Source: Epiperipatus broadwayi (lineage: Eukaryota; Onychophora; Udeonychophora; Euonychophora; Peripatidae). Taken from it: a DNA stretch of 64,000 bases. The translations under genes were made by a program, and so were the position numbers. Shown here piece by piece: positions 25,009 through 36,427 of this stretch; position 1 is the first letter of the stretch; each line of letters starts with the position of its first letter. The notes under the pieces are model-generated. The model was not told the DNA's origin. It was given only the letters and a program-made list of their open reading frames with translations, and did no database searches. Where the stretch lies: positions 1,550,001 to 1,614,000 of the forward strand of contig JAQFVV010012395.1 of the NCBI GenBank assembly GCA_028023455.1, written 5' to 3'.

Positions 25009-27204
25009 TCAACCATTATCAATCCACTGCAGGATGAAGGTCTCTCCAAATTTAATCCATCTCCGATCTTTAGCTTCTCTTCTCCACAACACCCCTGCAC
25101 ATTTTCTTATTTCATCCATCCATCTCACATGTGGTCTCCTTCTGGGTCTTTTACAATCTCTTGGAATCCAGTTTAAAATTTCAATTGTCCACCTGTTATC
25201 ATCTCTTCTAGCAATATGTCCAGCCCAACTCCATTTCAATCTTTTAATTTTTTCAATAAGGTCAGTAACACCTGTTCTTTGTCTTACCCATACATTGCGT
25301 TTTCGATCTCTTCTTGTTACTCCCAACATACATCTCTCCGTACTCCTTTGAGTTGTCTGAAGTCTCTGTATTGCTCTTCTATTAAGTGTCCAAGTCTCAG
25401 ATCCATAAGTAAGAACTGGTAAAACACATTTGTTAAAAACCATCCTTTTCAAACACATAGGCATATTTCCTTTTAGTATCAAGTTATTTCTACCAAAAGC
25501 ACTCCAACCAAGTTTAATTCTATGATTAATTTCCTCCATTATGTTTCCATCTGTATTAATAATCTGACCAAGGTATTTGTAACTGTTAACTTCTTCTAAT
25601 TCTTCATAATCAATCTTTATTTTCATATTTTGAGCAAATCGATTAAACATTACTTTAGTCTTTTTAACATTTATCTTTAGTCCTACTTTTCTACTTTCAT
25701 CTGCTAACTCCTGCAACATTTCCTGCAGCTCTGAAGCATTATTTGCAAAAACAACTACATCATCTGCAAAATCTAAATGACTTAAATACTCTCCATTTAC
25801 TTTCACTCCTTTAGTTTCCCATTTTAATCCACAAAATACTTCTTGCAGCACTGCTGTAAAGAGTTTTGGAGATATGGAGTCACCTTGTCTTACACCTTTC
25901 TCAATGTTGATTTTTCCAGTATCATTATGTAATCTAATTGTTGCTGTTGCATTTTTATAAATATTCTTTAAAATATGACAATATCCTGGATCTATACCTT
26001 GATGATCCAATGCTTTAATCACTGAAGAAATGTGTATAGAATCGAATGCCTTTTCATAATCTACAAATCCAAAACATAATGACAACTCATATTCGTTTGT
26101 CCTTTCTATGACTTCTCTCAATACCTGGATATGATCTATTGTACTAAAACCACTTTTAAATCCAGCTTGTTCTCTTGGTTGGTGGAAATCCAAAGTTCTC
26201 TGCAGACGAGTTGTAATTATCTTGGTAAAAATTTTATATAAAACTGATAAAAGGCTGATAGGTCTGTAATTTCTAATATCTTCTTTATCACCTTTTTTAA
26301 ATATTAATATTATTACTGCATTCTTCCAATCTTCCGGTACATCTTTATCATTTAGACATTTGGTATATAACTTTGCTAAAATTGTTTCTATTTCTTCACC
26401 TGCTTCTTTTAATATATCAATTATAATTCCATCATTTCCTGGAGCCTTTCCTTTCTTCATACACTTAATTGCATGTCTCACTTCTTCATTTAAAATTCTG
26501 GGCAATTCGGAAGATGTAATAGATATAGGAGGTACTTGTTCTTTATTACTATATAATTCTTGATAAAAATCTTCTACCAATTTCATGATGTCATCTCTCT
26601 TTTTAGTAATAATTCCATCTTTTTTTCTTATTGCAGATATAAATTTCCTACCAATACCAAAATGTTGTTTAACATTTTTGAGACTTTTATTTTCTTCTAC
26701 AGCTTTCCTTGCTATTTCACAGTTATACTTTCTTATATCATTTTCAACTCTTTTCCGTATCATTTTACAAAATTCGAGATATTCAATTCTTTTTAATACA
26801 TCATTTTTGTATATCTTCATATTCCTTCTTTTCTTCATAAATTCTCTAGTCTCAGTAGAAATTTTATTAGTCAATTGCTGCGTTTTTCTACCAGCTATGT
26901 TTGTTGCAGTTTTTAAAAGTGTATCAGTTATTTTCATATTAATTTCATTCAAATCTGAATCATGTTCAAAATCTCCTAACACTTGAAACCTATTTGTAAG
27001 TTCTAATTTAAATTCATTAGAATGTTTCTGAAGATTAGGAATATCAACTGTAAATATTGTTTTTCTTAATAATTTTTGTCTCTCTAGTTTTACATTAATA
27101 CGTAACTTACACCTTACTAATCGATGATCACTTCCTGTGTTAAATTTATTAAGAACATTACAATCTTGAAATATGTATTTTCTGTTAGTCAAAATATAAT
27201 CCAA
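25009..27204 (-). CDS. Reverse transcriptase half of RTE ORF
   Basis: The 731-residue downstream part of the same frameshifted ORF. The first codon (27,204) is TTG and is not a real start; the frame continues the endonuclease. GSDHRLVRCKL (residues ~24-34) is the terminal SDH motif of the endonuclease. Reverse transcriptase blocks: KKGKAPGNDGIIIDILKEAG (~245-264), FGFVDYEKAFDS with catalytic Asp (~378-388), GVRQGDSISPKLFTAVLQ (~436-453), HLDFADDVVVFANNA with the FADD pair (~472-486), GLKINVKKTKVMF and YKYLGQIINTDGN. The C-terminal region has YGSETWTLNRRAIQRL, KWSWAGHIARRDDNRW and RPRRRPHVRWMDEI, a basic tail seen in RTE-type ORFs. No other internal stop is present over 2.2 kb. Apart from the upstream frameshift this copy could encode an active enzyme core, which suggests a young insertion. 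Confidence 0.93.
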   Translation of the reverse strand: MDYILTNRKYIFQDCNVLNKFNTGSDHRLVRCKLRINVKLERQKLLRKTIFTVDIPNLQKHSNEFKLELTNRFQVLGDFEHDSDLNEINMKITDTLLKTATNIAGRKTQQLTNKISTETREFMKKRRNMKIYKNDVLKRIEYLEFCKMIRKRVENDIRKYNCEIARKAVEENKSLKNVKQHFGIGRKFISAIRKKDGIITKKRDDIMKLVEDFYQELYSNKEQVPPISITSSELPRILNEEVRHAIKCMKKGKAPGNDGIIIDILKEAGEEIETILAKLYTKCLNDKDVPEDWKNAVIILIFKKGDKEDIRNYRPISLLSVLYKIFTKIITTRLQRTLDFHQPREQAGFKSGFSTIDHIQVLREVIERTNEYELSLCFGFVDYEKAFDSIHISSVIKALDHQGIDPGYCHILKNIYKNATATIRLHNDTGKINIEKGVRQGDSISPKLFTAVLQEVFCGLKWETKGVKVNGEYLSHLDFADDVVVFANNASELQEMLQELADESRKVGLKINVKKTKVMFNRFAQNMKIKIDYEELEEVNSYKYLGQIINTDGNIMEEINHRIKLGWSAFGRNNLILKGNMPMCLKRMVFNKCVLPVLTYGSETWTLNRRAIQRLQTTQRSTERCMLGVTRRDRKRNVWVRQRTGVTDLIEKIKRLKWSWAGHIARRDDNRWTIEILNWIPRDCKRPRRRPHVRWMDEIRKCAGVLWRREAKDRRWIKFGETFILQWIDNG

Positions 27205-27959
27205 TTCTGCTGTACCTTCATTTGGATGCTTCCATGTCCATTTCCTTTTAACATTTTTCTCAAAAAATTCATAATATAAAGTTTTTCTTTTTCTGCAAAC
27301 TCCACAAGTCTATGTCCTCTCTCATTTCTATTACCATAACCAAAATTACCTACAGCAATTTCATCTTTCATTTGTCTACCAATTCTAGCATTAAAGTCTC
27401 CCATAACAATTTTAAAATGTTGTTTACTCTGATCAAAAGCCTTTTGTACATCCATATAAAAATCTTCTACTACTTCATCACTATGAGAACTTGTTGGGGC
27501 ATAAACCTGAATTATCTGCATTTGGTATCTGCTATTAAGTTGTATAATTAATCTTGCCACTCTGTCCGATACACCATCAATCTCCACAATATTGTTCTTC
27601 CACTTTTTATTTATAATGAATCCTACTCCACTTGTATTTCCAATATGTGTGCCTTTATAATAGAGTATATGTCCACTTTTTAAATCAATTGTTTCTTCTC
27701 CTTTTCTTCTACCTTCACAAAGTCCAATAATGTCCCATTTAATATAAGACAGTTCTTCTTCTAATTCTTGCAATCTTCCTTCACTTGAAAGTGATCTGCA
27801 GTTGTAAGTACCTAAATAAAAAGTCGTCATCAAATGGCAGCCTGTGTCCGCAATCAGGGGATTCTTAGCACCCTCCGCCTTCGGCCACCAACCGCTGCCT
27901 TGGTTGGTGACTTTACAGCCTCCTGGGAATAAGGGCCATGCTTTATTTTTGTCTGTCAT
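27189..27959 (-). CDS. EEP endonuclease half of RTE ORF
   Basis: The N-terminal 256 residues of the retrotransposon ORF. In non-LTR elements this apurinic/apyrimidinic-like (exonuclease-endonuclease-phosphatase) domain nicks target DNA to prime reverse transcription. Visible motifs: TYNCRSLSSEGRLQELEEEL (residues ~51-70), IIGLCEGRRKGEETID with the catalytic-position Glu (~76-91; the other copies read CEVRRK), QVYAPTSSHSDEV (~147-159) and MGDFNARIG with the Asp/Asn pair (~184-192). The last ~27 residues are out of frame: relative to copy 3, four bases are missing after the ATGAATT at about 27,267. Translation therefore leaves the correct frame and stops at 27,189. The conserved SDH motif lies in the next ORF. 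The start is chosen because MTDKNK is shared with copies 2 and 3. Confidence 0.9.
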   Translation of the reverse strand: MTDKNKAWPLFPGGCKVTNQGSGWWPKAEGAKNPLIADTGCHLMTTFYLGTYNCRSLSSEGRLQELEEELSYIKWDIIGLCEGRRKGEETIDLKSGHILYYKGTHIGNTSGVGFIINKKWKNNIVEIDGVSDRVARLIIQLNSRYQMQIIQVYAPTSSHSDEVVEDFYMDVQKAFDQSKQHFKIVMGDFNARIGRQMKDEIAVGNFGYGNRNERGHRLVEFAEKEKLYIMNFLRKMLKGNGHGSIQMKVQQNWIIF

Positions 27960-28285
27960 AATTGTATATATGTATTGGAAAAATATTTATCATTTACACA
28001 AACATTCATTCTGCCTTATCAGGCACTGAGAAAAAAGACCATGGTGTTTCTTGATCTTAAACTCAGAGGTAAAAAGCCAATAAACTCACCACGCTGGCTA
28101 ATGCGTGTTGGTGAGCAGCCCATCCATGTTCGTATACTATATGAATAATCACATAGTAATAACAGCTGCAACGACAAGAACATATGGAGTGGACATTAGG
28201 AATTTGCTCTCCTCGGTTCCTTTAAGGCCTCCAAGAGGAATCAAAGGGTCTCCTTTCAGTTAATAGCAAACTCCTTTCTGCAGCA

Positions 28286-28396
28286 AGTGTGTGATGATGG
28301 TATTTTAGATATCATAATAATATGTGTTTTTTTTTTTTCATACTATGTTGAAAAAAATATATTATTATGATATCTAAAATACCATCATCACACACT
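28286..28396. repeat. Perfect 38-bp-arm palindrome at the RTE 5' edge
   Basis: Left arm AGTGTGTGATGATGGTATTT continues to CATAATAATAT (28,286-28,323). The right arm, 28,359-28,396, is its exact reverse complement. The 35-base loop contains a T-run and an A-run that can extend the pairing. The left arm begins exactly where similarity to the RTE 5' module ends. Strong DNA or RNA hairpin; element class unknown. Confidence 0.92.
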
Positions 28397-28738
28397 TTCA
28401 GGAAAACAAAAAGATTACCATTCAATTTTGTTATCACATTGTACAGAACATAAATGGAAATATCTAAATATCTTTTAATGCATTGAAAATATATATTAGG
28501 ATTTAATTAAGTATTTTGAAATTTTCATTACATGGTTCCTGTTTTAAAAAATACCAAAATATCTTCGTCACAAACCTTCAGGAAAACAAAAAGATTACCA
28601 TTCAATTTTGCTATTACAGTATATGGAACATAAATGAAAATATCGTCTTAATATCTTAAATGCATTAAAATATATATACTGTATAAGGATTTAATAAAGT
28701 ATTTTGAAATTTTCACTACATGGAAAAAGCATTTATAT
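28379..28738. repeat. Tandem duplication, ~180-188-bp unit
   Basis: CTTTCAGGAAAACAAAAAGA at 28,395 recurs 180 bases later (CCTTCAGGAAAACAAAAAGA), and the units end at ATTACATGG (28,527) and ACTACATGG (28,715). The units differ by several substitutions and small indels. The first unit includes the right arm of the palindrome at 28,286-28,396; in the second unit that arm has diverged. Confidence 0.88.
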
Positions 28739-28739
28739 T

Positions 28740-31700
28740 CACACACAAAATAATTAGTTCCTGTATTAACCCTCCCCCAGTAAATATTACTTTTAAATAG
28801 CAATAAATAATAGTCTGCATGTGAATATGCACACACACTATTATAGCCTCATAAAGATTTGTAAAAATGTAAATTTAATTGCAAATATTGTACACACACA
28901 TATATATGCATATATAGATGAGAGAAGGTGATGTAACACACAAATTTGCAACATTTCTTGTTGTAGAAGCATGTCTAAAAAAAGAATCAATTTAGGGTGG
29001 ACTAATTGTTTGATTAATATTTTATTATCAAATTGATTTTAAAGGGTGTGTTAGATGACTTTTTTAAATAAAAAAAATGATTATACTTAGCCAAAATTTG
29101 CTGAGCCAGTATTCTTGCATGTTATTCTATAGATAGCAGTTAATTTAGTCAGACAATAATTATTTATTTGTATTTTTTAAATGAGCAATTTGTAAAATAG
29201 TTAATTGTATTTATTTTTAGCTTTTTTTGTATTGTTGTGCAATAATTACTTTTGTTGTATGTTCTGTCTTTGTCATGCTGGGTCTGAAGTTATTAAGAGA
29301 TTCATTTAATTCTTGACTACCAGCTCTTTTGTTAAAGACCATTTAATACAATCATGCAATTCTTCTGGTTACATAAACATTTAACTGTTACATTTTTCAT
29401 TTCTGGTTGCTTTTTTCTTCAATAGTTTTAATTCCACTGGAATAGTTTTTATTCTCTGAAGTCTCTTGAAAAGGTTTTTTTTTTTTTTAAACCCCCCATA
29501 AAAGTTATTTTAATTGGAAGATAAGGATCTTTTAAAACTTCAATCAAGGTAATTAATTTTTTTCTTATTATTTGTTACATTTATTGTGTGATTGGAAGAT
29601 GATAAAATACGGTTATTTAAAGACATTATATATTTTTTAATAATAATAAAAACGCATATAACTATTAAAATTGTTTTTAAAGAAGCATTTTGAAAAGTAA
29701 GGAAATTATTATTATAATGAAACCGATAATTAAAGACTTATTAAAGATATAATTTACAAGCATATTTTAATGTTTAAGCTTTTTTTTTTTTGTTTCAAAA
29801 AGCAATTTGGAATAGCATATTAAACTGAGCATAAAGGAGTTGATGGTTTGCCCTAATTTATTTTGTAAATTTAATTTACTTTTATTATAAATTTTAATTT
29901 AGGTGTAAATCTTAATTATGAATTCTACCATTTCATAATTTGATGTTAGTTAATAGGCTGCCATACTTCCCAGTACACCAGGACTTCAGGATTTCAAAAA
30001 TTATGTATAGGTATTATAAATTGTAATGTATTATTTCTAAAACATCTAACACAGTTAAATGATTGTTTCTTTATAATATTTTAATTTATATTTGGTTTTC
30101 TAATTATATTTTATTATTAAAATTATCAAAGTTATATAAAAGTTTTTTTTTCTTGACCTGCATCATAGTTAAATTTTTCTCCCTTTTCCTTTCCTGCTAT
30201 AGGCTATAGTGAAAATGTCCCAGTTGCAATCAAAATATTTTTGGCAGTTCTATGTTAGTAAGATGTGAAAGGAATAAGGAGTTATGTGGTAATAAAAACA
30301 ATATTCTAGTTTATTTGTATAAATATAAAGTATTCGCTTTCTACACTTAATTTTGCAATATATAAGATTTAATATCAGATATTTTGATTGAATACTGATC
30401 TTTAAGAGATATTCATCTTGTGTCTTGCAGCAAAAAAAAAAAGTTTCTAAAAAGGATTACTAATCATAAAATTTTAAACATAAATGTTATATATTGTAAA
30501 AAATCAAGTTATGATACAATATCAATTAGATATTTTTAAGAGAGTTTTCATCCATATTGATGAAAAAGCATTAACTATTAACATGTTTGGATAAAATTGT
30601 GATAAGCAGATGGAAAGCAATAATAAAATATCATTGGATAATAACCTGTTACTAACTGGACAGAGTTGCTCATTTATATAATCATTCCATTAGCCTTTAA
30701 AGGAAAAGAACATGCACAGATGTCATTTAGGCCTAATTCTTCTTCTTTTTTTTTTTTTGGAAATGCAAAAGGTATTTGAAAATTCAATAGACTGTTGAAG
30801 AGTTGGAGTGTGGAATGGATTATAGAGCCTGTCAATTTAAGTATGAAGATTGGTTATCTTAATATATATCTGAACACTATTGCATATAGATGTAGAGATG
30901 ATAAGCTGGATCACCTGATGATTACTGGTTTAGCAGGAAATACATATATTGGTGATTATTTATCTTTTCGATGGGAGGCAAATGTAGGGATAGAATCCAG
31001 TCCCCACATATATATTTATTAAATCAAGAGAAAATTTGTAGCCCCAATTTTTTTTAATGTTGTTTGTGTGTATTATAGATACTCATATATATATATGATT
31101 TTATTTTTGTGTGTAGTTATGAAAAAAAAAGAATATAATGAAGAAATAGTTTAGTTTCAAACTTTTGTTTTTTATTAAATAATATAGTAATTTTATTATA
31201 TAGCTTTATTTTTTTAAATCTAAGATATGTTAGCAGATGGATAGCCTGAAACACACGTGTGTTTGAAATGGAGGCATGAGTGTGTGATTCCATGATAACC
31301 ACATTTACAAATCTCACTAATACATATATTTAGATTTTTTTTTTGTGTGTAATTTTTTGACTTGTCAAATTGTCAAAAGAGGAGTGATTTTTGATTTGGG
31401 AAAAGAAATTATTTTTTACTTTAAAGGTAACCAACCACCAGTAAAAGTTATCAGTCTTGAGTTTTTTTTTTATCAAAAGATTAAAGTGTATTGTTTGGAA
31501 AGGATCCTGAGCTGATTCATGAAGAAACTTTAGCAGTGATAACATATACACTTTGCTCAGCTGCAATTGGATTATGGAAATTGTGAAATATAAAAATGGC
31601 CGAGTCAGAAAGAAATCAGTTTTAGCTTTTATTATTTTTATGTTCTAGTAAGTGAAGGAAGAAAATCAGAGAAAGAAAAAAGTTTAAAATACCATCGGGA

Positions 31701-34335
31701 GAAAAGAGATTTTTAAGGAGCAAAATATTGAAGTATTATTTTATATGAAATAGCCTGAGATGTGTTGATAAATGAATAATATTGCATGTGAGTTATGGAA
31801 GAGAAGAGTTTTAAAAAGGACAAAGGAACTTAGTGAAATAAATAAATGTGTTTTTATCGTCATCAATAAAGATCCAACCAAAGGAAAACCAAAAGTAAAA
31901 TGACCTTATAAGAAGGGTATATAAGTTGTTGCTTCAAAGAAAAATGGACTCTGTATTTATATTTATATTCTCAACAGTTAGAAAAGAAATAATGCATTGT
32001 TATCCTCATTCATTTTTGTTCCAAGATCAAAACCACCATGAGTTGAGAATTTGTCTGCACACTTCGGTATGTATAAGACCAAGAGAATGGCTATATTCCC
32101 GGTTAACTACCCTATAACCACATTTGTCTTGGAGACCTAGTTCACATCCTATGGTTTATTAAAAGTTATCATCTTTAAAGAAAAGGAAAAGAGGAAAGGA
32201 AAAAAGATGTATATAATCTACACATCAAGCCTCAACTAATCTACTAAGCAGTTTTTAAAAGTTTTCTATTTTCATTCGAAGTGCCTAGAAATTCAAAAGT
32301 GTTTTAGTTGATGTATACCAAGTTCTCAAGAGAAATGTAAACAGCAGGAACTTTGTCCAATTTAAATTTGTTTTATGAAATTATAAAAAGAGAGAAAATG
32401 TGAAGTGCCATAAACCAGAACTGAAAAAGGGATCGGTAACTTTGAAAATTTATTAATGATTTTTTTTTACTTCTATGAATCAAACCTCCTTTCTTTTTAT
32501 TTTATTTTGATACATAAACATTAAAAGTTTTTATTATTATTATTAATATGCATAACAACACTGCAAATATATTTTTGAAATCAGTAGATTTAATTTTATT
32601 GTTTTTGAATATTTTTTTGCTGTAAATAAATGTTTTTATTTATTATTGTCATTTATTGGTCCACCTAGCCATTAGTAGGATAACCAAAATACTTTAGCAA
32701 TCTGTCAGTATATATTTTATAATCTTCTTTTTTAATTATTAGTATATTTAAGTTGAATATAAATGTTGCTTTGCTCAAGATTAAAATTTTTATTTATTTA
32801 TATATCATTCATTTGTAAAATAATAATGTGAAGGGAAAAGTGTTTTAACATTATATATGTCACAATATCATGGAATGCTTGTGGATGACTGCATATATAA
32901 ATATAAGTCAATTAGCATAAATTAGAATAGGTTATACTAAAATCTTAAAGCTTAAGAGGCTTTACATTAAGTGAGCAAATTAGTAGAGCATGGATGTACA
33001 TGTGTGAAAGTGTACACACACATACTGTGCAAATGATTTTTTATTGCATTTAACAACATATATAGTAAAGCTGGAATAAAATATTAAATAAGTATTAAAT
33101 AGAATGTTTTTTCTTTGTTATTGGAATATTCCATTTTAAACCAGCTTGTCATAAATGGATGTGAGCATATATATTTAATTTTCTTATTTGGCTACTGCTT
33201 TAGTAATTTGTATTTATGTATTATTGTGATTAATAGAAATTGAAGTTACTTAGATAATCAAAAAATTTATTTTTATCAAAAGAAAAGAATCTTAATAAAC
33301 ACAATTATATAATATTTTTGTTTTAGTGTTATTATTATTTAGTTTTATTATTTAATCAATTAATAACAAGTATATCTGGTCATCATCAGGAAGATGGTTG
33401 ATTGCAATTGCCATCAGTCTAATTTAGTATCCCAGTTCATAGTGATCAAAGTATACATGCCTGGTTAGATTGATAGATATGAATTGTGTTAGTTGGTCAT
33501 AATTTAATCATCATCATAACTGAGGATTGTAAAAGGTCTTTATATGAATATTATGGTTATGACTGTCATAATATTAAATGATTATAGAGATATATAGAAG
33601 TAATCCTTCATCCCTAGTTAAATTGGATATACATCTGTAACTTGTATAAGTTGTTTTATCATTGAGCATTACATATAGGCTTGAAGTATTTAATAGGTTT
33701 CCCTTATGTTTCTGTAAAACGATTTACTCACTTTAAATGTACTTGAAATTATTGATGTATGGGCAAACAGTACCTAGACGATGATGATCATGGATATTTT
33801 TTTTGTAGTATAAGAGGTTTTTGGTAATTTAATGAGATGCTTATTTCAACTTTAAATCAATATATCAATTAGATTTGTATGGTCATACGTCTGGATGGAA
33901 TGGAGGTATTAATGTGAGTAAGATATAGTATATTACCATTTGGGAATCTGTTGGCTTAAACTAATAAATCCCATGAGCTAGACCTGGATAGGTTTTATTT
34001 GATGCCATGTAATGATGATGGTAACAAACATCGTGAACCCTTTCGTGGTAATAATCAATAATTGTTTATTAGGTAGTAGTACTTATTAAATTGTTCAATT
34101 CCGTTTGACATTATGTATTGTTACAATAGATATGTATTAACTATGAGATAACTCAAATTTTTATATATAAAATTTTCAACATACCTTTTCTTTTTTAAAA
34201 TTTTTTATTTTTGCTGAAAATCTTAAAAAAATATAAGAAATATCATCAGCATTTCAATTATAACATAATTTTTGTCAAAGCATAATTCATTTGAAACATA
34301 AAATAAAAATACACAAGTCAAAAACTAAGTAAAAG
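28740..34335. other. AT-rich gene-free stretch, 5.6 kb
   Basis: No gene, RNA or transposon end recognised on either strand. Long poly-T and poly-A runs and TA microsatellites are common. Open frames such as 30,795-31,022 (+) and 31,926-32,117 (+) have no family motif, so I do not call them genes. Confidence 0.5.
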
Positions 34336-34339
34336 TACA

Positions 34340-36175
34340 TGTTTATATTATAATGATTGGGGAAAATTAGAGTCTTAAGGTATCTACATTACAGGGCGCC
34401 ACTAGGCATTTGAACCTAGAAAATTTATATAGTAGGCAGATATGTAAGTTAAAAAAAAAAACAAATTATTTTAATTTATTTTGACTGACTGTTAGCCCAT
34501 TGTCACTAGCTCATTTAGTAGCAGAGATTTAAAAATACAAATTCTTATCTAAGAATATTTTTAATATTAAAAAAAGAATAAAATAAGCCACTGCCAGTAA
34601 TTAAACACACAAGTATTTATTTATGCACATATATATAAAATTTAGCATTATTATTTTAGTATGTTTACTTTAGCATTCAACTATATTTTTAACTTTTATT
34701 TTTAAGTTCACACAGATTAATTTAATATTTTTATTTAGGTGTTGAGTATGAATAAACTACACAGATTGCATTTGAAAAGAAAAATATTTTATCCCTGATT
34801 TAACCTTAGGCCAAAAGTTCGCAGCCAAACCAATGTCAATCCATCTGATTTATTGATGTATTCAATGTAGCATGAATATGACAGCACCAATGGCATACTG
34901 TCAGGAATGTACATCTAAACAGCATGGTTAATAGACATTGACTCTCAACCAAATAGGAATGCTACATCTATCAGCAAGAAGAACAATAAACAAAAAACTC
35001 CATAGGAAGGGACTGCATTCTCCATCTTACTATCCATCCCTTCCATAGGCAAAAGGGGGGGTGCGGTGTATAAATCGATCCTGCAAGTAGTGAATCTTAT
35101 ACTACATCTACTAATTACACCGATATATCCAATCCATTGACCCAATTTAACTACGAAACAAATAACCTAAGATTACTCTCCCTTAAACTGACATAACTTT
35201 GTGAATCTATGCAGCCATTCATGCCGACTTAAGTTTAGTTTAACGAAAAACAAAAATCATAAAACTTAAAAGAACAAAAAAAATAAATGGAAATGATTTT
35301 AAATAAAAAAATACATCAAATAACATTATTAATATTAATTTACGTTGGTCAGATAGGATTCTATTTGTATTATTTACTGAAAGGTTTAGAATTTAGAGTT
35401 CTTATTGTTTTCAAATTAATATTCCTTAGAGTTCATAAAGTTCTTACGGTTTTAGAAATGTTCATTAGTTATATAGTTCTTACTGTTTTAGAAAAGTTCA
35501 TCCTTTACAAATCCCCCGATGATCCCGTGGTCCTCAATATAGAAAAAACGATGTTTCATTTTTTTTATAACCACTGAAGGAATTGAAAGTGCGTCTTTCA
35601 ATCCCTTCACCTCCAACTCTCCGACTTAACACATCTCCGTCTTCTCTTAAATTTTTTTCACTCACTAAAAATTTATTCCCAAACTTTTTCTTTTATATGT
35701 AACTTTCGGATCCAATGGACATTATGTCATCGATGATCCTTCCGTTGAGGTCCGATTCCCTGATGAATTTCTTTCATTGGCCATTCTGTTCCTATTGTTT
35801 TTCCTCTCCTATCTGACCTTTGCTTATGCATTTTGAAATGCCCAAGAGCTGGTTTACTTTTACTAATTAAAATTAATCATTTCCATTTTATACAATAGAA
35901 TTAATTAAATTATTTTGCAAACTTAAAGATATATTTTTATCTCTAAATCTTTTTAAGTTTTTGCTTTTAAAATACTTTTTCTATTTTTAATAAAGTTTTA
36001 TTTTAATAATTTTTTTTTTTACCTGTGCGATTTTATATATATACGAGTTTAAGATAGAATTAATTTTCAATTTTTATGTTTTAAAAAAAAAGAAGTTTTT
36101 AAATGCGAACTTTTTATTTTAATTTCATGTTTAATAAAAAAAATGTAACGGTGTATGTGCCCATTACAATATATT
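34340..36175 (+). mobile_element. Unclassified non-coding element, copy L
   Basis: About 1.8 kb that is repeated in inverse orientation at 53.2-57.6 kb. Matching landmarks in order: TTAGAGTCTTAAGG and GGGCGCCACTAGGC (34,368-34,407), AAGCCACTGCCAG (~34,586), ACCTTAGGCCAAAAGTTCGC (~34,803), TTTGTGAATCTATGCAGCCATT (~35,198), TCCTATCTGACCTTTGC (~35,808), and GTGCGATTTTATATATATAC (36,024). It ends with hairpin-forming GTAACGGTGTATGTGCCCAT near 36,145-36,165. A 3' terminal hairpin is reminiscent of Helitrons, but the final bases are not CTRR and the 5' end is diffuse. No protein is encoded. The left boundary is uncertain by about 40 bases. Confidence 0.75.
35575..35609. repeat. Conserved internal hairpin of the L/R element
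   Basis: TGAAGGAATTGAAAGTGCG and TCTTTCAATCCCTTCA form a stem of about 15 pairs with a very short loop. The inverted sibling carries the matching hairpin at 56,221-56,253 (AGGGATTGGAAAGAAGCACT onward). It is less AT-rich than its surroundings and is kept in both copies. Confidence 0.75.
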
Positions 36176-36427
36176 AGATTAACAAATACAAACAATCATG
36201 TTTTGTAAAAAAATACTTTTTTAAAAAAATAGAGAAAGGAATTATTGATATTACAGACTCATCTTTTTGAAAACTTTATCAGTTCCATCATCATAACATT
36301 TCATAGTAAATTGTCTTTTATTTTTCAGATTTTTCTTGGTTGTATTTTTTTTTTTTTTTAGCAAATAGTCTTATTTTCTATTTCAACTTCATTTTTCACA
36401 GATTCGATTGAAAATATAAAATCAATA

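Larger units (their letters stand above)
25001..28285 (-). mobile_element. RTE-type non-LTR retrotransposon, best-preserved copy
   Basis: Near-complete 3.28-kb minus-strand element. From its 5' end (28,285): module starting CTGCAGAAAGGAGTTTGCTA, leader, an ORF opening at 27,959, and a 3' end of TTGATAATGGTTGATGATGA at 25,001-25,020. The ORF stop (TGA at 25,009-25,011) overlaps the terminal TGATGATGA tract, so there is virtually no 3' UTR. That and the microsatellite-like end are hallmarks of the RTE clade (BovB and relatives). The single ORF is split by one visible frameshift. No flanking target duplication was found. A palindrome begins directly beyond its 5' end. Confidence 0.93.

Noticed and set aside
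26560-26986. Phe/Leu-rich plus-strand frames that look like membrane proteins
   Set aside because: They are the complement of the Lys/Glu/Asn-rich RTE reverse transcriptase frame; apparent hydrophobic segments come from A-rich codons on the other strand.
30795-31022. 75-residue frame followed by an in-frame stop in a gene-free region
   Set aside because: No family motif, no neighbouring exon-like signal, and its composition is like the surroundings.
35287-35577. 96-residue plus-strand frame, Leu/Ile-rich
   Set aside because: Lies inside the non-coding L/R element, is not conserved in the inverted copy, and contains a small tandem repeat (GTTCTTACGGTTTTAGAAA-like) that explains its openness.
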